A stretch of DNA of 64,000 bases from UBA10646 sp046296295. GTDB lineage: Bacteria; Bacteroidota; Bacteroidia; Chitinophagales; Chitinophagaceae. Below are positions 25,257-34,856 of the stretch, one piece after another. Numbering within the stretch: the stretch's first letter is position 1; each line of letters starts with the position of its first letter. Location: assembly GCA_046296295.1 (NCBI GenBank), contig JBKBLG010000001.1:186001-250000 (forward strand), read 5' to 3'. A model generated the notes under the pieces. The model was not told where the DNA came from. It saw nothing but the letters and a program-made list of their open reading frames with translations, and did not search any database. Both the position numbers and the translations under genes were made by a program.

Positions 25257-26050
25257 TACCTTACGGTAAAATGCTGACGCACTTTGTTTTCTTTACGTAA
25301 GAACACCAATCCTATAAAAAAAAGATCTATCGTTAGTGTAACTGCTTGATGTGATTGTATGAACCTCCAGGCGGCTTCCATTTCTTTACTCCAATGAATA
25401 TCATCGAATACTAATACCGTGTGTTCATGCGACTTTGCAAGCAATTGTTCAAAATAGCGTACCGTAGGCTCGTAACGATGGTTACCATCCACGTAAGCAA
25501 AATCAACTTTGTTCAGGTGTTGCAATAGCACGGGTAAGGTGTCATCGAAATTGCCTACAATTTGGGTAACATTATGAACGCCTAATGCATGCAAATTTTT
25601 ACCAGCAAGTGAAGCCACTGTATCGGCACCTTCTAAGGTATAACAATGCCCAAGTACATTACCCTGTGCTAAGTATGCTGTGGTAACACCCAAACTGGTG
25701 CCTAACTCTATACTGGTAGCAGGTTGAAAATAATTAACCGTTCTAAAAAGTAGTTGTGCAAGTTTGGTTGTCTTTAAACTGCTTTTAGCAATTTGTTGAA
25801 CGGTACGTTGCTTTTCGGCATGTATACGGCTGCCCGCACCATAATCGGTGAGAGTTAATAAAGTAGTATCTTTCAGTAGCTGCTTACGCAAATGTTCTGC
25901 TGCTGTGTAACAGTAATACTGCTTATCATCGTTCATTACTTTGGTAATGTAATTGTATACAAAAGGCGAATGCATACCATGGCCTTTACTGTTATGTGCA
26001 GTTAGGTAATAGTGAGCATATTTAAAAGCCAATTGAAATGCAGAATACAT
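25253..26050 (-). CDS. Class I SAM-dependent methyltransferase (O-methyltransferase-like)
   Basis: 265 aa. The SAM site is SIELGTSLGVTTAYLA, with a second motif YTLEGADTV, then FAYVDGNHRYEPTVRYFEQLL and VLVFDDIHWS. The last two resemble the Asp/His metal site of the catechol O-methyltransferase class. The N-terminal helices with HNSKGHGMHSPFVYNYI are common in Bacteroidota homologues. The substrate is unknown. The 3' end overlaps the convergent hypothetical gene, with a motif copy (25257-25271) across the end. Confidence 0.8.
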   Translation of the reverse strand: MYSAFQLAFKYAHYYLTAHNSKGHGMHSPFVYNYITKVMNDDKQYYCYTAAEHLRKQLLKDTTLLTLTDYGAGSRIHAEKQRTVQQIAKSSLKTTKLAQLLFRTVNYFQPATSIELGTSLGVTTAYLAQGNVLGHCYTLEGADTVASLAGKNLHALGVHNVTQIVGNFDDTLPVLLQHLNKVDFAYVDGNHRYEPTVRYFEQLLAKSHEHTVLVFDDIHWSKEMEAAWRFIQSHQAVTLTIDLFFIGLVFLRKENKVRQHFTVRY

Positions 26051-26097
26051 CTTACAATGTTAATAAAAGAGTTATTAGGCACAAATAATGCTTTTGT

Positions 26098-26604
26098 TTA
26101 AGCTATTTTTCTTTGCCAATGCTCAAAGGTATAGGCATAAGCATGTTTGGCATCGGCATCGTGTTTGATAGCTTTCACCAATGAAAATTCATTTGTGGGT
26201 ATCGGTGGAAAATGTGCATCGGCATCCGGAAAGCTGGTATGCACTCTGGTAAGATAGATGTTATGTGTTACCGGCAAATAAGTTTTGTACACATTACCAC
26301 CTCCTAATACCATCAGTTCTTTGTAACCATGTTGCTCGCACCATGCTACGGCATGGTTAAAAGCAGTGAAAACGGTAGCATGGGGTAGGTTTAAATTGGG
26401 TTGTCGGCTTAATACTAATATTTTTCGTCCGGGCATGGAATAACCTTTAAGAGAATCGTAAGTAACACGACCCATTAATACGGGCATACCCCAGGTGATA
26501 TTTTTGAGAAATTTTAGATCGTTCGGAAGTTTCCAAAGCAAGTCGTTGTTTTTACCAATGGCATTGTCGTCGGCTGCGGCTACTACCATGCTAATTGTAA
26601 TCAT
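26098..26604 (-). CDS. folA: FolA, dihydrofolate reductase
   Basis: 168 aa. It shows ISMVVAAADDNAIGKNNDLLWKLP (substrate and NADPH pocket), MGRVTYDSL and MVLGGGNVYKTYLP. It reduces dihydrofolate to tetrahydrofolate. It lies 10 nt downstream of thyA, whose reaction makes dihydrofolate, the usual pairing. Confidence 0.96.
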   Translation of the reverse strand: MITISMVVAAADDNAIGKNNDLLWKLPNDLKFLKNITWGMPVLMGRVTYDSLKGYSMPGRKILVLSRQPNLNLPHATVFTAFNHAVAWCEQHGYKELMVLGGGNVYKTYLPVTHNIYLTRVHTSFPDADAHFPPIPTNEFSLVKAIKHDADAKHAYAYTFEHWQRKIA

Positions 26605-26614
26605 AGATAAAATT

Positions 26615-27436
26615 CTATACTGCTACTGGTGCTTTAATAGCGGGATGTGATTGATAATTTTCAAGGGTAAAATCGCTGTATTGAAAAGCGAATATATCTT
26701 TTACCGCAAGGTTTAGCTTCATGGTAGGTAATGGGTAAGGCTTTCTACTTAGCTGTAGCTGTACTTGCTGCAAATGGTTGTTGTAAATATGAACATCGCC
26801 AAAGCTGTGTATAAAATCACCCACTTCTAAATCGCATACCTGCGCTATCATTTGTGTGAGCAGTGCGTAACTGGCAATATTAAAAGGAACTCCCAAAAAC
26901 ACATCGGCACTACGTTGGTATAACTGACAGCTTAGCTTTCCTTTTGTTTCTCCTTTGGCTGTATTGGGTGGTGTTACATAAAACTGAAACATGGTATGGC
27001 ATGGCATTAATGCCATGGCTGGCAAATCGGCCACATTCCATGCACTTACAATTAGTCTTCTGCTATCGGGGTTGGTTTTTATCTGCTGAATTACATCGCT
27101 AATTTGATCGATGGTGGTACCATTAGCACCTTGCCAACTACGCCACTGCTTACCATATACTGGCCCAAGATTGCCTTCGGCGTCGGCCCATTCATCCCAA
27201 ATAGATACGCCATTTTCTTTAAGATATGCAATGTTGGTATTGCCCTGCAAAAACCATAATAATTCGTAAATAATGCTCTTCAAATGCACTTTTTTGGTGG
27301 TAACCAAGGGGAAGCCCTCTTGCAAGTTAAACCGCATTTGATAACCGAAATAACTGATGGTACCTGTTCCGGTACGATCGGTTTTTTGAACGCCGTAATC
27401 TAAAATATGTTGTAGTAATTGATGGTATTGCAGCAT
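26615..27436 (-). CDS. thyA: ThyA, thymidylate synthase
   Basis: 273 aa. The catalytic Cys is in ALMPCHTMFQFYV, preceded by the RRLIVSAWN dUMP site. CQLYQRSADVFLGVPFNIASYA and HIYNNH follow. It converts dUMP to dTMP using methylene-THF. A motif copy at 26699-26715 encodes LAVK. Confidence 0.97.
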   Translation of the reverse strand: MLQYHQLLQHILDYGVQKTDRTGTGTISYFGYQMRFNLQEGFPLVTTKKVHLKSIIYELLWFLQGNTNIAYLKENGVSIWDEWADAEGNLGPVYGKQWRSWQGANGTTIDQISDVIQQIKTNPDSRRLIVSAWNVADLPAMALMPCHTMFQFYVTPPNTAKGETKGKLSCQLYQRSADVFLGVPFNIASYALLTQMIAQVCDLEVGDFIHSFGDVHIYNNHLQQVQLQLSRKPYPLPTMKLNLAVKDIFAFQYSDFTLENYQSHPAIKAPVAV

Positions 27437-27501
27437 GCTTGCAAAATAAGTAGTTTCATTTGTAGTTATCTACATACATCTTTGCGATAATTCAGAAGTC
27501 T

Positions 27502-28263
27502 ATGTTTTTCTTTCTTAGCAAGCTACTTTACCCTATTCTTACCTCTCCTTTTATTTGGGCACTATTGCTTTTGGTGTGGCGTTGGCGAACGAAAAAAGAG
27601 TTTGTCAGAAAAAGACTCTTAACCACGGTAATTGTAATGTTATTATTCTTTAGCAATGAATGGATATTTACGCAAGTGGTGCATTGGTATCAAACACCTG
27701 AACGTGAACTGAAAATAGGAGAAAAATATAGCTGTGGTATTTTATTGGGTGGTATGGCCGGCGGAGATATCAACAACAAAGGCCATTTTAACAGCAATAG
27801 CGACCGTTTTATTCAAGCTATAAAACTCTATTACCAGAGGCATATTGATTATATTTTGGTTTCGGGTGGTAATAGCTATAAAGACAATGCTTATAATGAG
27901 GGTGCATTTGTTGCTTCGCAGCTAGCTGCTTGTGGTATACCTAAAGACAAAATTTTAGTAGAAAATCGATCTCGCAATACTTATGAAAATGGTGTTTTCA
28001 CTAAGCAGCTTTTAGCTAAGCACCAATTACAACCACCTTATGTACTTATTACCTCGGCCGTACACATGCCACGTAGCTTAAAGGTTTTTGAGAAAGCAGG
28101 CTTTACGCAACTAATACCTTATCCTGCTAACTTTTTAGCAGCAAAACAAAAACCGAACATAGAGTATTACCTCATTCCGCAGGTAGAGGTAATACACCGT
28201 TGGCAACGCTTATTGAAAGAATGGGTAGGTATTCTTGCCTACAGCCTAACGGGCAAGGCGTAA
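27502..28263 (+). CDS. YdcF/ElyC-like DUF218 membrane protein
   Basis: 253 aa. Two N-terminal membrane segments (about 5-25 and 38-55) precede a DUF218 domain with GILLGGM, DRFIQAIKLY, ILVSGGN and VENRSRNTYENGVFTKQLL. Homologues such as ElyC affect envelope polysaccharide and peptidoglycan lipid-carrier metabolism; the precise reaction is not settled. It is divergent from thyA and ends 2 nt from the convergent yigZ. Confidence 0.85.
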   Translation: MFFFLSKLLYPILTSPFIWALLLLVWRWRTKKEFVRKRLLTTVIVMLLFFSNEWIFTQVVHWYQTPERELKIGEKYSCGILLGGMAGGDINNKGHFNSNSDRFIQAIKLYYQRHIDYILVSGGNSYKDNAYNEGAFVASQLAACGIPKDKILVENRSRNTYENGVFTKQLLAKHQLQPPYVLITSAVHMPRSLKVFEKAGFTQLIPYPANFLAAKQKPNIEYYLIPQVEVIHRWQRLLKEWVGILAYSLTGKA

Positions 28264-28265
28264 GT

Positions 28266-28874
28266 TTAATCAATTTTTCTATAGGTAACAAAGTGCATTT
28301 CTTGTAATCGATACAAGGCCTCATCGAGCCTGCTTTTTGGTATGGCTACTGTTAGCAAAACAAACAGTGTTTGCTCTTGCTGCAACACCTGTGCTTGCAT
28401 TTGCTTTACCCAAAGCATTACTTCGTTTTGCCGACTGTAATCGTACTGCAACTCGTACGATATAGTAACGGGCAGTTGTTGTGTTGGACTTAGCTGCAAT
28501 GCCAAAGCAGTAGCTGTTTTGTAAGCATTAATTAGCCCGGGTACACCAAGCAATGTACCGCCAAAATAACGCACCACAACCACTAAAATATTGGTAAGCC
28601 CTTTACTATCAATTTGTTGCAGAATCGGCCGGCCAGCGCTACCGCTGGGTTCACCGTCATCATTTACACGAAAGTTGTTACCATCTATTCCTAAGCGATA
28701 GGCATAGCAAAAGTGCACCGCTTTCGGATGCTCTTTTTTAAGAATTTGAAGTTGTGCTTTAATAGCATCGGTATGGCTTACCGGATAGGCGTAAGCAATA
28801 AACTTACTACCTCTGTCTTTAAATTCGGCAGTAGCATTTTGAGTAAGTGTTGTATAAAAATCAGGTATAGCCAT
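28266..28874 (-). CDS. yigZ: YigZ/IMPACT family protein
   Basis: 202 aa. It has the UPF0029 core KDRGSKFIAYAYPV, FCYAYRLG, NDDGEPSGSAGRPILQQ and VVVVRYFGGTLLGVPGL, with the C-terminal DUF1949 part. The function is uncertain; the eukaryotic IMPACT relative regulates GCN2. Its start overlaps the ribD stop by one nucleotide, indicating coupling. Confidence 0.9.
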   Translation of the reverse strand: MAIPDFYTTLTQNATAEFKDRGSKFIAYAYPVSHTDAIKAQLQILKKEHPKAVHFCYAYRLGIDGNNFRVNDDGEPSGSAGRPILQQIDSKGLTNILVVVVRYFGGTLLGVPGLINAYKTATALALQLSPTQQLPVTISYELQYDYSRQNEVMLWVKQMQAQVLQQEQTLFVLLTVAIPKSRLDEALYRLQEMHFVTYRKID

Positions 28875-29929
28875 TAATTTTTTTCAGGTTCTATTAGGGT
28901 AATACAATCATTTTCAAACTGGTGTACAATACTTGTTTTCCCTTGCAGTTTGGGTGCTTTAACCCCTTGTTGCAAATACATAGCAGTGTTTGTTATTACA
29001 TAAGCTTCGTCCCATAATTGTGCTTCAATAAATGCCTGCAACAATACTGCACCGCCCTCTACCAATATACTTTGTACTTCATTATCATAGGCATATTGCA
29101 ACACTTGTTGAATTGTATTTTCTTGCTCGTTAATTTTAATAACACTAATCTGATCAGAAGTATTATAATTTTCCCTTACGGTAAATACCCACGTAGGAGC
29201 ACTCGTACTTTGTAGTAAATGATGCGTTGCAGGCACCTTACCATAACGATCAATAAGCATACGAACAGGCGGCCTCCCAAAACCCAACCGATTATCTAAC
29301 AGCGGATTATCTACCAATGCAGTATTACTACCAACTAAAATTGCAGCACTGCTACTCCTTAATCGGTGGTTAAAACGCTGCGATATAGCATTACTAATTA
29401 AAACGCGTTGTGTTGGCATACCTATAAAGCCATCGGCTGTTTGTGCCCATTTCAATGTTATGTACGGGCGTTGTTGTGTATGGTAAGTGAAGAATTTTCT
29501 ATTCAAATAAGTAGCCGCATCTTCTAATATGCCAACCACAACATTAACACCATGAGCACGTAAGCGTTCAATGCCCTTGCCCGCCACCTCACTATATGTA
29601 TCAACACAACCAATAACTACATGCTTAATGTTGTGCTTTAAAATAGCATCTACACAAGGAGGGGTTTTCCCAAAATGATTACATGGCTCTAACGACACAT
29701 ACAATGTAGCTTCTGCTATTAAACATTGATGTTCTTGGGCTACACTTTGCAAACAATTCACCTCTGCATGTGCCCTACCGTATTGTTGGTGATAGCCTTC
29801 GCCAATGATGATATCGTTATACACTAATACAGCACCAACCATGGGGTTGGGTGCTACATAACCATTACCTAATGCTGCTAGTTGCAAGCACCGCTGCATG
29901 TACTTGATATGTTGCGTGTGTTGTTGCAT
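28874..29929 (-). CDS. ribD: RibD, bifunctional riboflavin deaminase/reductase
   Basis: About 351 aa from the Met at 29929. The deaminase domain has the zinc site HAEVNCL and PCNHFGKTPPC. The reductase domain follows from about residue 155 (ITLKWAQTADGFI, LVEGGAVLLQ). It performs steps 2 and 3 of riboflavin synthesis. A TACTTTTG element at 29940-29947 lies 10 nt before this Met, which suggests a very short or absent 5' leader. A longer reading to 29977 would overlap prmC and is unlikely. Confidence 0.93.
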   Translation of the reverse strand: MQQHTQHIKYMQRCLQLAALGNGYVAPNPMVGAVLVYNDIIIGEGYHQQYGRAHAEVNCLQSVAQEHQCLIAEATLYVSLEPCNHFGKTPPCVDAILKHNIKHVVIGCVDTYSEVAGKGIERLRAHGVNVVVGILEDAATYLNRKFFTYHTQQRPYITLKWAQTADGFIGMPTQRVLISNAISQRFNHRLRSSSAAILVGSNTALVDNPLLDNRLGFGRPPVRMLIDRYGKVPATHHLLQSTSAPTWVFTVRENYNTSDQISVIKINEQENTIQQVLQYAYDNEVQSILVEGGAVLLQAFIEAQLWDEAYVITNTAMYLQQGVKAPKLQGKTSIVHQFENDCITLIEPEKN

Positions 29930-29975
29930 GCAATGGCTGCAAAAGTAACTGAAAACAAAGCATCTTTGCAGTAGC

Positions 29976-30827
29976 ATGACGATACAAGCAGCATATCAAT
30001 GGTTATTACAGCAGCTTTTCGAACGATACGATACCAGAGAGGCGGCTAACATTGCTAATTGGTTGATGGAAGAGGCCACGGGCTTTACCAAAATAGATAG
30101 AATTATAAACAAAGATTTTAAACTTAGTGTTGAACAACAAACTACTATTACTAGCTGGGGCGAGGCTCTAACCAAAGGGCAACCTGTACAATATGTATTA
30201 GGTTATTGCTATTGGGGCAATATGCAGTTAAAAGTTAATGCACATGTACTTATCCCTCGGCCCGAAACAGAAGAACTTGCTGCTTGGATTGTAAAAAGTG
30301 TTGCTAACGATACCCCTTTGAGTATTGCAGATATAGGCACCGGTAGTGGTTGTATTCCCATTTATCTTAAGAAACATTTACCGCAAGGTGAGGTATATGC
30401 TATTGATGTAGATGCAAATGCATTACAAGTAGCGCAAGCGAATGCAATAGCACAACAAACCACCATTCATTTTAAGCAATTAGATGCCTTAAGGGCAAAT
30501 GAATGGCAAGTATTACCACCACTTGATGTATTGGTAAGCAACCCACCTTATGTACTGCTTTCAGAAGCCGAAACGATGATGCCGCATGTGTTAGATCATG
30601 AACCACATTTGGCATTATTTGTGCCCGATACAAATCCATTGTTGTTTTATCAAGCTATTGCTACACAAGGGTTACAGTATTTGAAACAAGATGGTTGGTT
30701 GTTCTTTGAAATTAATGAGCAATATGCTGCCGCAACTGTGGTGCTTTTAGAAAAGTTAGGCTACACTAATATTGTTGTACAACAAGATATGCAAGGTAAA
30801 GACCGCATGCTACGTGCAAGAAAATAA
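29976..30827 (+). CDS. prmC: PrmC, release-factor glutamine methyltransferase (HemK)
   Basis: 283 aa. It has an N-terminal helical domain, then IPRPETEELAAWIV, the SAM site IADIGTGSGCIPIYL and the signature VSNPPYV. It methylates the GGQ glutamine of RF1/RF2. The motif copy at 30375-30390 encodes HLPQG in a surface loop. Confidence 0.95.
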   Translation: MTIQAAYQWLLQQLFERYDTREAANIANWLMEEATGFTKIDRIINKDFKLSVEQQTTITSWGEALTKGQPVQYVLGYCYWGNMQLKVNAHVLIPRPETEELAAWIVKSVANDTPLSIADIGTGSGCIPIYLKKHLPQGEVYAIDVDANALQVAQANAIAQQTTIHFKQLDALRANEWQVLPPLDVLVSNPPYVLLSEAETMMPHVLDHEPHLALFVPDTNPLLFYQAIATQGLQYLKQDGWLFFEINEQYAAATVVLLEKLGYTNIVVQQDMQGKDRMLRARK

Positions 30828-30850
30828 GCGAGTTAACAGGTAATAATGAT

Positions 30851-31144
30851 TTAATCTTCGCAATTATTATAAAGTTGCTCTACCTGATGCATACGTTGCT
30901 TGAGTGTATTTATCTTTTGTTTTAGCTGTTTAGGCATCATAAAAATAAGATACACATTTACGCAAGTAAATGCCAATAAGAGTAAGCCCAACCAAGGAAC
31001 CCACCAGATATGCCAGAAGTATACCAGTAGCATAACATTTACAATAAGGCGAAAAGCAAATGCACTAATACGACGCTTTTGTTTTGATTCTACATGTGCC
31101 AACTGTGCTTCTAAAGCTGCAATATCTGCATAGAAATTTTGCAT
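30851..31144 (-). CDS. Small 2TM-domain membrane protein
   Basis: 97 aa. A basic N-terminal helix is followed by two hydrophobic segments (about 30-48 and 52-70) separated by a short VPW turn, then a C-terminal coiled coil. This is the 2TM-domain layout. The function is unknown. It lies 9 nt downstream of the transporter at 31154, probably the same transcript. Confidence 0.65.
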   Translation of the reverse strand: MQNFYADIAALEAQLAHVESKQKRRISAFAFRLIVNVMLLVYFWHIWWVPWLGLLLLAFTCVNVYLIFMMPKQLKQKINTLKQRMHQVEQLYNNCED

Positions 31145-31153
31145 ACATACGCA

Positions 31154-32383
31154 TTAATGAAAGAATATATACGCTACTAGAATAGCAGCAATTACACCAA
31201 CAACATCGGCAATTAAACCTGCAGCAACTGCATGACGTGTTTTTTTAATACCAACACTTCCGAAATAAACAGCCAACACGTAAAAAGTGGTTTCAGTGCC
31301 ACCTTGAATAATGCTTGCCAACTTACCTTGAAAGCTATCAACACCATAGGTTTTAAACACATCTACCATTAAACCACGTGCACCACTACCGCTCAAACTT
31401 TTAATGAGTCCTACAGGCAAGGTGGGCACAAAATCGGTGTTCAGACCAACAGCAGCGAATACACTACCCAAACCCTGAACAATATAATCCATGCAGCCAG
31501 TAGTTCTAAACACACTAATGGCAACTAAAATAGCCACTAAGTAGGGAACAATCATTACACTAGTACTAAACCCCTCTTTAGCACCATCAATAAACGCCTC
31601 GTAAACCTGAATTTTTTTGAAAACACCAGCCACAATAAATGCAATGATGATACTAAAGATAATAACAGCCCCCAGCATGCCGGTATAGGTTTGTATATAC
31701 ACAGCATCTTTACCTTGCAACCACCAAAACAACAATGCCATCAAACTCATAAAACCACCTACAAACAATAATACTGGCAACTTGAAAATGTTGATGCGTT
31801 GAAATATCGCCACGGCTACCATGGCACTTAAAAAGCTACAGAAAGTAACCAATAATGTAGGCAAAAAAATATCAGCAGGATTAGCAGCACCGTTGCTCAA
31901 TCGCATTGCAATAACCGATGTGGGAATTATAGTTAACCCTGCTGTATTCAATGCTAAAAACATAATTTGAGCATTGGTAGCAGTAGTTGGTGTTTCGTTT
32001 AATTCCTGCAGTTCTTTCATAGCAGCTAAACCCAACGGTGTTGCAGCATTATCGAGCCCCAACATATTCGCACTAAAGTTCATTACCATACTACCATTGG
32101 CCTTATGACCTTTAGGCACTCCCGGAAATAAAGTAGCGAAAAAAGGGTTCATACCTTTTGCAAACGCCTGTATCAATCCCGCCCGCTCTCCTATTTTCAT
32201 AATGCCTAACCAAAATGTCATAATACCTACCAAGCCAATACTAATTTCTGCACCCGTTTTGGCACTATCGAACATATTGGTAGTAATAGTGGTGAAAAGC
32301 GTAGTATCGCCAAGTATAGATTTCACTACAGCTACCACAAAAGCAATTAAGAAAAAACCTACCCAAATGTAATTCAAGGTCAT
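31154..32383 (-). CDS. SpmA/SpmB-type nucleoside-recognition (Gate domain) membrane protein
   Basis: 409 aa. Two gate domains are joined in one protein: the first with NMFDSAKTGAEISIGLVGIM and NMLGLDNAATPLGLAAM, the second with VYEAFIDGAKEGFSTSVMIVPYL and GSGARGLMVDVF. It resembles Bacillus SpmA fused to SpmB. About ten membrane segments are likely. The organism is presumably non-sporulating, so the role is transport or gating of an unknown solute. Confidence 0.85.
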   Translation of the reverse strand: MTLNYIWVGFFLIAFVVAVVKSILGDTTLFTTITTNMFDSAKTGAEISIGLVGIMTFWLGIMKIGERAGLIQAFAKGMNPFFATLFPGVPKGHKANGSMVMNFSANMLGLDNAATPLGLAAMKELQELNETPTTATNAQIMFLALNTAGLTIIPTSVIAMRLSNGAANPADIFLPTLLVTFCSFLSAMVAVAIFQRINIFKLPVLLFVGGFMSLMALLFWWLQGKDAVYIQTYTGMLGAVIIFSIIIAFIVAGVFKKIQVYEAFIDGAKEGFSTSVMIVPYLVAILVAISVFRTTGCMDYIVQGLGSVFAAVGLNTDFVPTLPVGLIKSLSGSGARGLMVDVFKTYGVDSFQGKLASIIQGGTETTFYVLAVYFGSVGIKKTRHAVAAGLIADVVGVIAAILVAYIFFH

Positions 32384-32416
32384 TGCAGCAATTTAATGAT
32401 CAATTGAAAGGAAATC

Positions 32417-32453
32417 AAAAAAAAGCCATGTATGCACTACAACATACATGGCT
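32417..32453 (-). terminator. Terminator after the APC permease
   Basis: Arms AGCCATGTATG and CATACATGGCT (11 bp perfect, 32424-32453) with an A-run on the plus strand at 32417-32424, read as a U-run on the minus strand. Confidence 0.85.
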
Positions 32454-32473
32454 ATAATTAAGCAAGTGAAATA

Positions 32474-34015
32474 CTAGTTGAAATCTTTAGCGTGTGGTAA
32501 AATTTCTGATGGATTACGCAACTTACTACGGCTACGGCTATAACCAAAATACACAATCAACCCTAACGCCATCCAACCAAAAGCAACTTTTAGAGTAAAA
32601 TTGTCTAAAGCGAAAATCATTCCAGCGCAAATAATCACGCCTAAAGTTGATACTAATGGCACCATAGGTGTTTTGAACGGGCGCTCAATATCGGGGGCTG
32701 TCACACGCATTATCCACACACCGGCACTTACCAAAACAAATGCTAACAACGTACCAAAGCTCGTTAAATCGCCGGCTACGTGGCCGGGTACGAACGCAGC
32801 GAATAACCCTACAAACACAAATAGAATCCAGTTAGCTTTATAAGGCGTTTTATACTTAGGATGCAACTCACCAAAAGCTTTAGGAATTAACCCGTCGTTA
32901 CTCATGGTATAAAAAATACGGCTTTGACCCATCAACATTACCAATATTACCGAGCTAAAACCAGCTAAAATGGCAATTGTTACAGCTTTAGATAGCCAGC
33001 CAAAGCCAGTCATATACTTTGATATTGCGTAAGCAACAGAAGCTTCACGACCTTGAGCCGGATCTGCAAATTCTTTCCAATTTGCAACACCTGTTAATAC
33101 ATGACCGAAAAGGATATACAAAATAGTACAAACTACTAAAGACCCTAAAATACCAATAGGCATATCACGCTTCGGGTTTTTAGCTTCTTGGGCTGCTGTA
33201 CTTACCGCATCAAAACCAATAAAAGCAAAGAATACAATAGCCGCACCACCAATAACACCACCCCAGCCATGCTTGAATACACCTGTATATTCTGCAATTA
33301 CTTTACCGGCATTATCTTTCACAGGCGCTGTACCTTCCGGAATTAAATAAGGTGTATGATTAGCTGGGTTAATAAACTGCCAACCTACAGCAATAAATAC
33401 CAATACAATCGAAACCTTCACAAAAACAATTATTGCATTTACCAAAGCGCTTTCTTGAGTGCCCTTAATTAATAATAAGGTTAATAAAAATAAAATAATC
33501 AATGCCGGTGCATTTAAAATACCACTATGCAACACACCACTAGCATCGGTAAAACTCTCAAAGGGCGAATGGCACCACTCGTACGGTATCTTAAAGTGAA
33601 AAACATCTTCACAGAGCTTGCTCAAGTACTCACTCCAAGCAATAGATACGGTTGCCGCTCCTAAAGCATATTCCATAATAAGTGCCCAACCAATAACCCA
33701 AGCAATTAATTCGCCCATGGTTACATAACTGTAAGCATAAGCACTACCAGCAATAGGTATCATGGCCGCAAATTCGGCATAACACAAGCCTGCAAAGGCA
33801 CAACCAATAGCAGCTACAACAAACGATAATGTTACAGCAGGGCCCGCCGCCTGTCCAGCCGCAGCAGCTGTACGCACAAACAAACCTGCACCAATAATGG
33901 CACCGATACCAAGTGCTATCAGGTTACCAGCACCGAGGGTACGTTTTAAACCCTTTTCATCGTCATTAGCTTGAGCAAGCAAATGCTCCAAACTCTTTTT
34001 TGCAAATAGACTCAT
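32474..34015 (-). CDS. APC-family amino acid permease (cationic amino acid transporter-like)
   Basis: 513 aa with about 12-13 membrane segments. It shows LKRTLGAGNLIALGIGAIIGAGLFV (unwound TM1), GFDAVSTAAQEAKNPKRDMPIGI and the terminal LRNPSEI tail. It resembles YfnA and CAT-type transporters. It moves an amino acid across the inner membrane; the substrate is not predictable. It is monocistronic, with a terminator downstream. Confidence 0.88.
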   Translation of the reverse strand: MSLFAKKSLEHLLAQANDDEKGLKRTLGAGNLIALGIGAIIGAGLFVRTAAAAGQAAGPAVTLSFVVAAIGCAFAGLCYAEFAAMIPIAGSAYAYSYVTMGELIAWVIGWALIMEYALGAATVSIAWSEYLSKLCEDVFHFKIPYEWCHSPFESFTDASGVLHSGILNAPALIILFLLTLLLIKGTQESALVNAIIVFVKVSIVLVFIAVGWQFINPANHTPYLIPEGTAPVKDNAGKVIAEYTGVFKHGWGGVIGGAAIVFFAFIGFDAVSTAAQEAKNPKRDMPIGILGSLVVCTILYILFGHVLTGVANWKEFADPAQGREASVAYAISKYMTGFGWLSKAVTIAILAGFSSVILVMLMGQSRIFYTMSNDGLIPKAFGELHPKYKTPYKANWILFVFVGLFAAFVPGHVAGDLTSFGTLLAFVLVSAGVWIMRVTAPDIERPFKTPMVPLVSTLGVIICAGMIFALDNFTLKVAFGWMALGLIVYFGYSRSRSKLRNPSEILPHAKDFN

Positions 34016-34184
34016 ACAGTTAATTAGCAGTTCAAAATGGAGTTATATGGGGTGAAAAATACAGAAATTTAGATACCCTTTATCAAATAGTTGCTGAATG
34101 TGCGGTGTACCATTAAAAGTTAGGGACCAACTACAACATTGCTGCACAAGAAACACGCACAAGAAACAGACTTTAAGAAAAAAA
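34016..34184. other. Intergenic, no gene seen
   Basis: Between the permease start and rnpB. It holds the rnpB terminator-like A-run on the plus strand (34172-34184). Nothing else stands out. Confidence 0.6.
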
Positions 34185-34518
34185 GGCAGACCTCATAAGC
34201 CGGATTCTGTTTCTACTTCATCATTTATCTAGCCTTGCTGTTACCAGCAAGGTCGTGCTGCCTACCCTGGTTCATTGAACGAGCCGCTCTTCTAGCGAAC
34301 CTATACATGGCATTACAGCACCCAAGGTTTACCCCTATTAAAAGTTACCCTTTAATAGTGTAGGCTCTTACCCTACATTTTCACCCTTACCCGAAGGCGG
34401 TTATTTTCTGTGGCACTTGCTGTAACTACTGAGTAGTTCCCGGCTATTCACCGGTGGGTTGCTCTATGCTGTCCAGACTTTCCTCTGTGTCGAACCACAG
34501 CGATGAAGCGAGCCTGCC
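34185..34518 (-). ncRNA. rnpB: RNase P RNA (bacterial type A)
   Basis: On the minus strand the 5' region has GAGGAAAGTCTGGACAGC (P4 and CR-I), and the 3' end has ACAGAATCCGGCTTATGAGG (CR-V and P4'). P1 forms between GGCAGGCTC and GAGGTCTGCC. Length is about 334 nt. It is the catalytic RNA for tRNA 5' processing. A copy of the dispersed motif (34516-34530) touches its 5' end. Confidence 0.95.
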
Positions 34519-34530
34519 TTACGGCAAATG
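34516..34530 (-). repeat. Dispersed motif at the rnpB 5' boundary
   Basis: Reads GCCTTACGGCAAATG on the plus strand, the G/C variant. It overlaps the first three bases of the RNase P RNA P1 helix. Confidence 0.8.
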
Positions 34531-34856
34531 TAATAGCAATTAACATTACCCGAGTGGAATATTTTCCCAAAAAAGAACAATTTTCCTAAAAATGGAAAGA
34601 TATGTCTTTTTGGGTGATTGTAATACCACTTAACACTTTAAAAAAACATGAAAATATCCCTACTTGCAGGGTATCATTTGTTTAGCCTTTTGAATAAAAA
34701 AACAAAAAAGTTTAAAAAATGGGTAAAAACAATCCTTCCTATAAAAATCAGCTTAACCATACTTCTTCTCAAAAAACCCGGCAAAAGCATTGCGATAGTA
34801 GTGGCACAGTTTTCATTAACAATAAGGTAAAATCTTCTCCACCTAAAACTGTAAGC
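34531..34856. other. AT-rich intergenic stretch upstream of a glycosyltransferase
   Basis: About 326 nt, very A-rich. Open frames here (one of about 60 codons from 34648) have poor composition and no recognisable family. The frame of the following gene stays open back to 34719, but that part (Lys/Ser-rich) is unlike a family 2 N-terminus. I call no gene. Confidence 0.5.

Noticed and set aside
34648..34830. 60-codon open frame upstream of the glycosyltransferase
   Set aside because: It is Lys/Ile/Leu-rich from A-rich DNA, with no recognisable domain, and overlaps another equally poor frame.
34719..34856. Extended N-terminus of the 34857 glycosyltransferase
   Set aside because: The upstream codons are Lys/Ser-rich and unlike any family 2 N-terminus, which begins directly at MLVSLIMPTFNRA.
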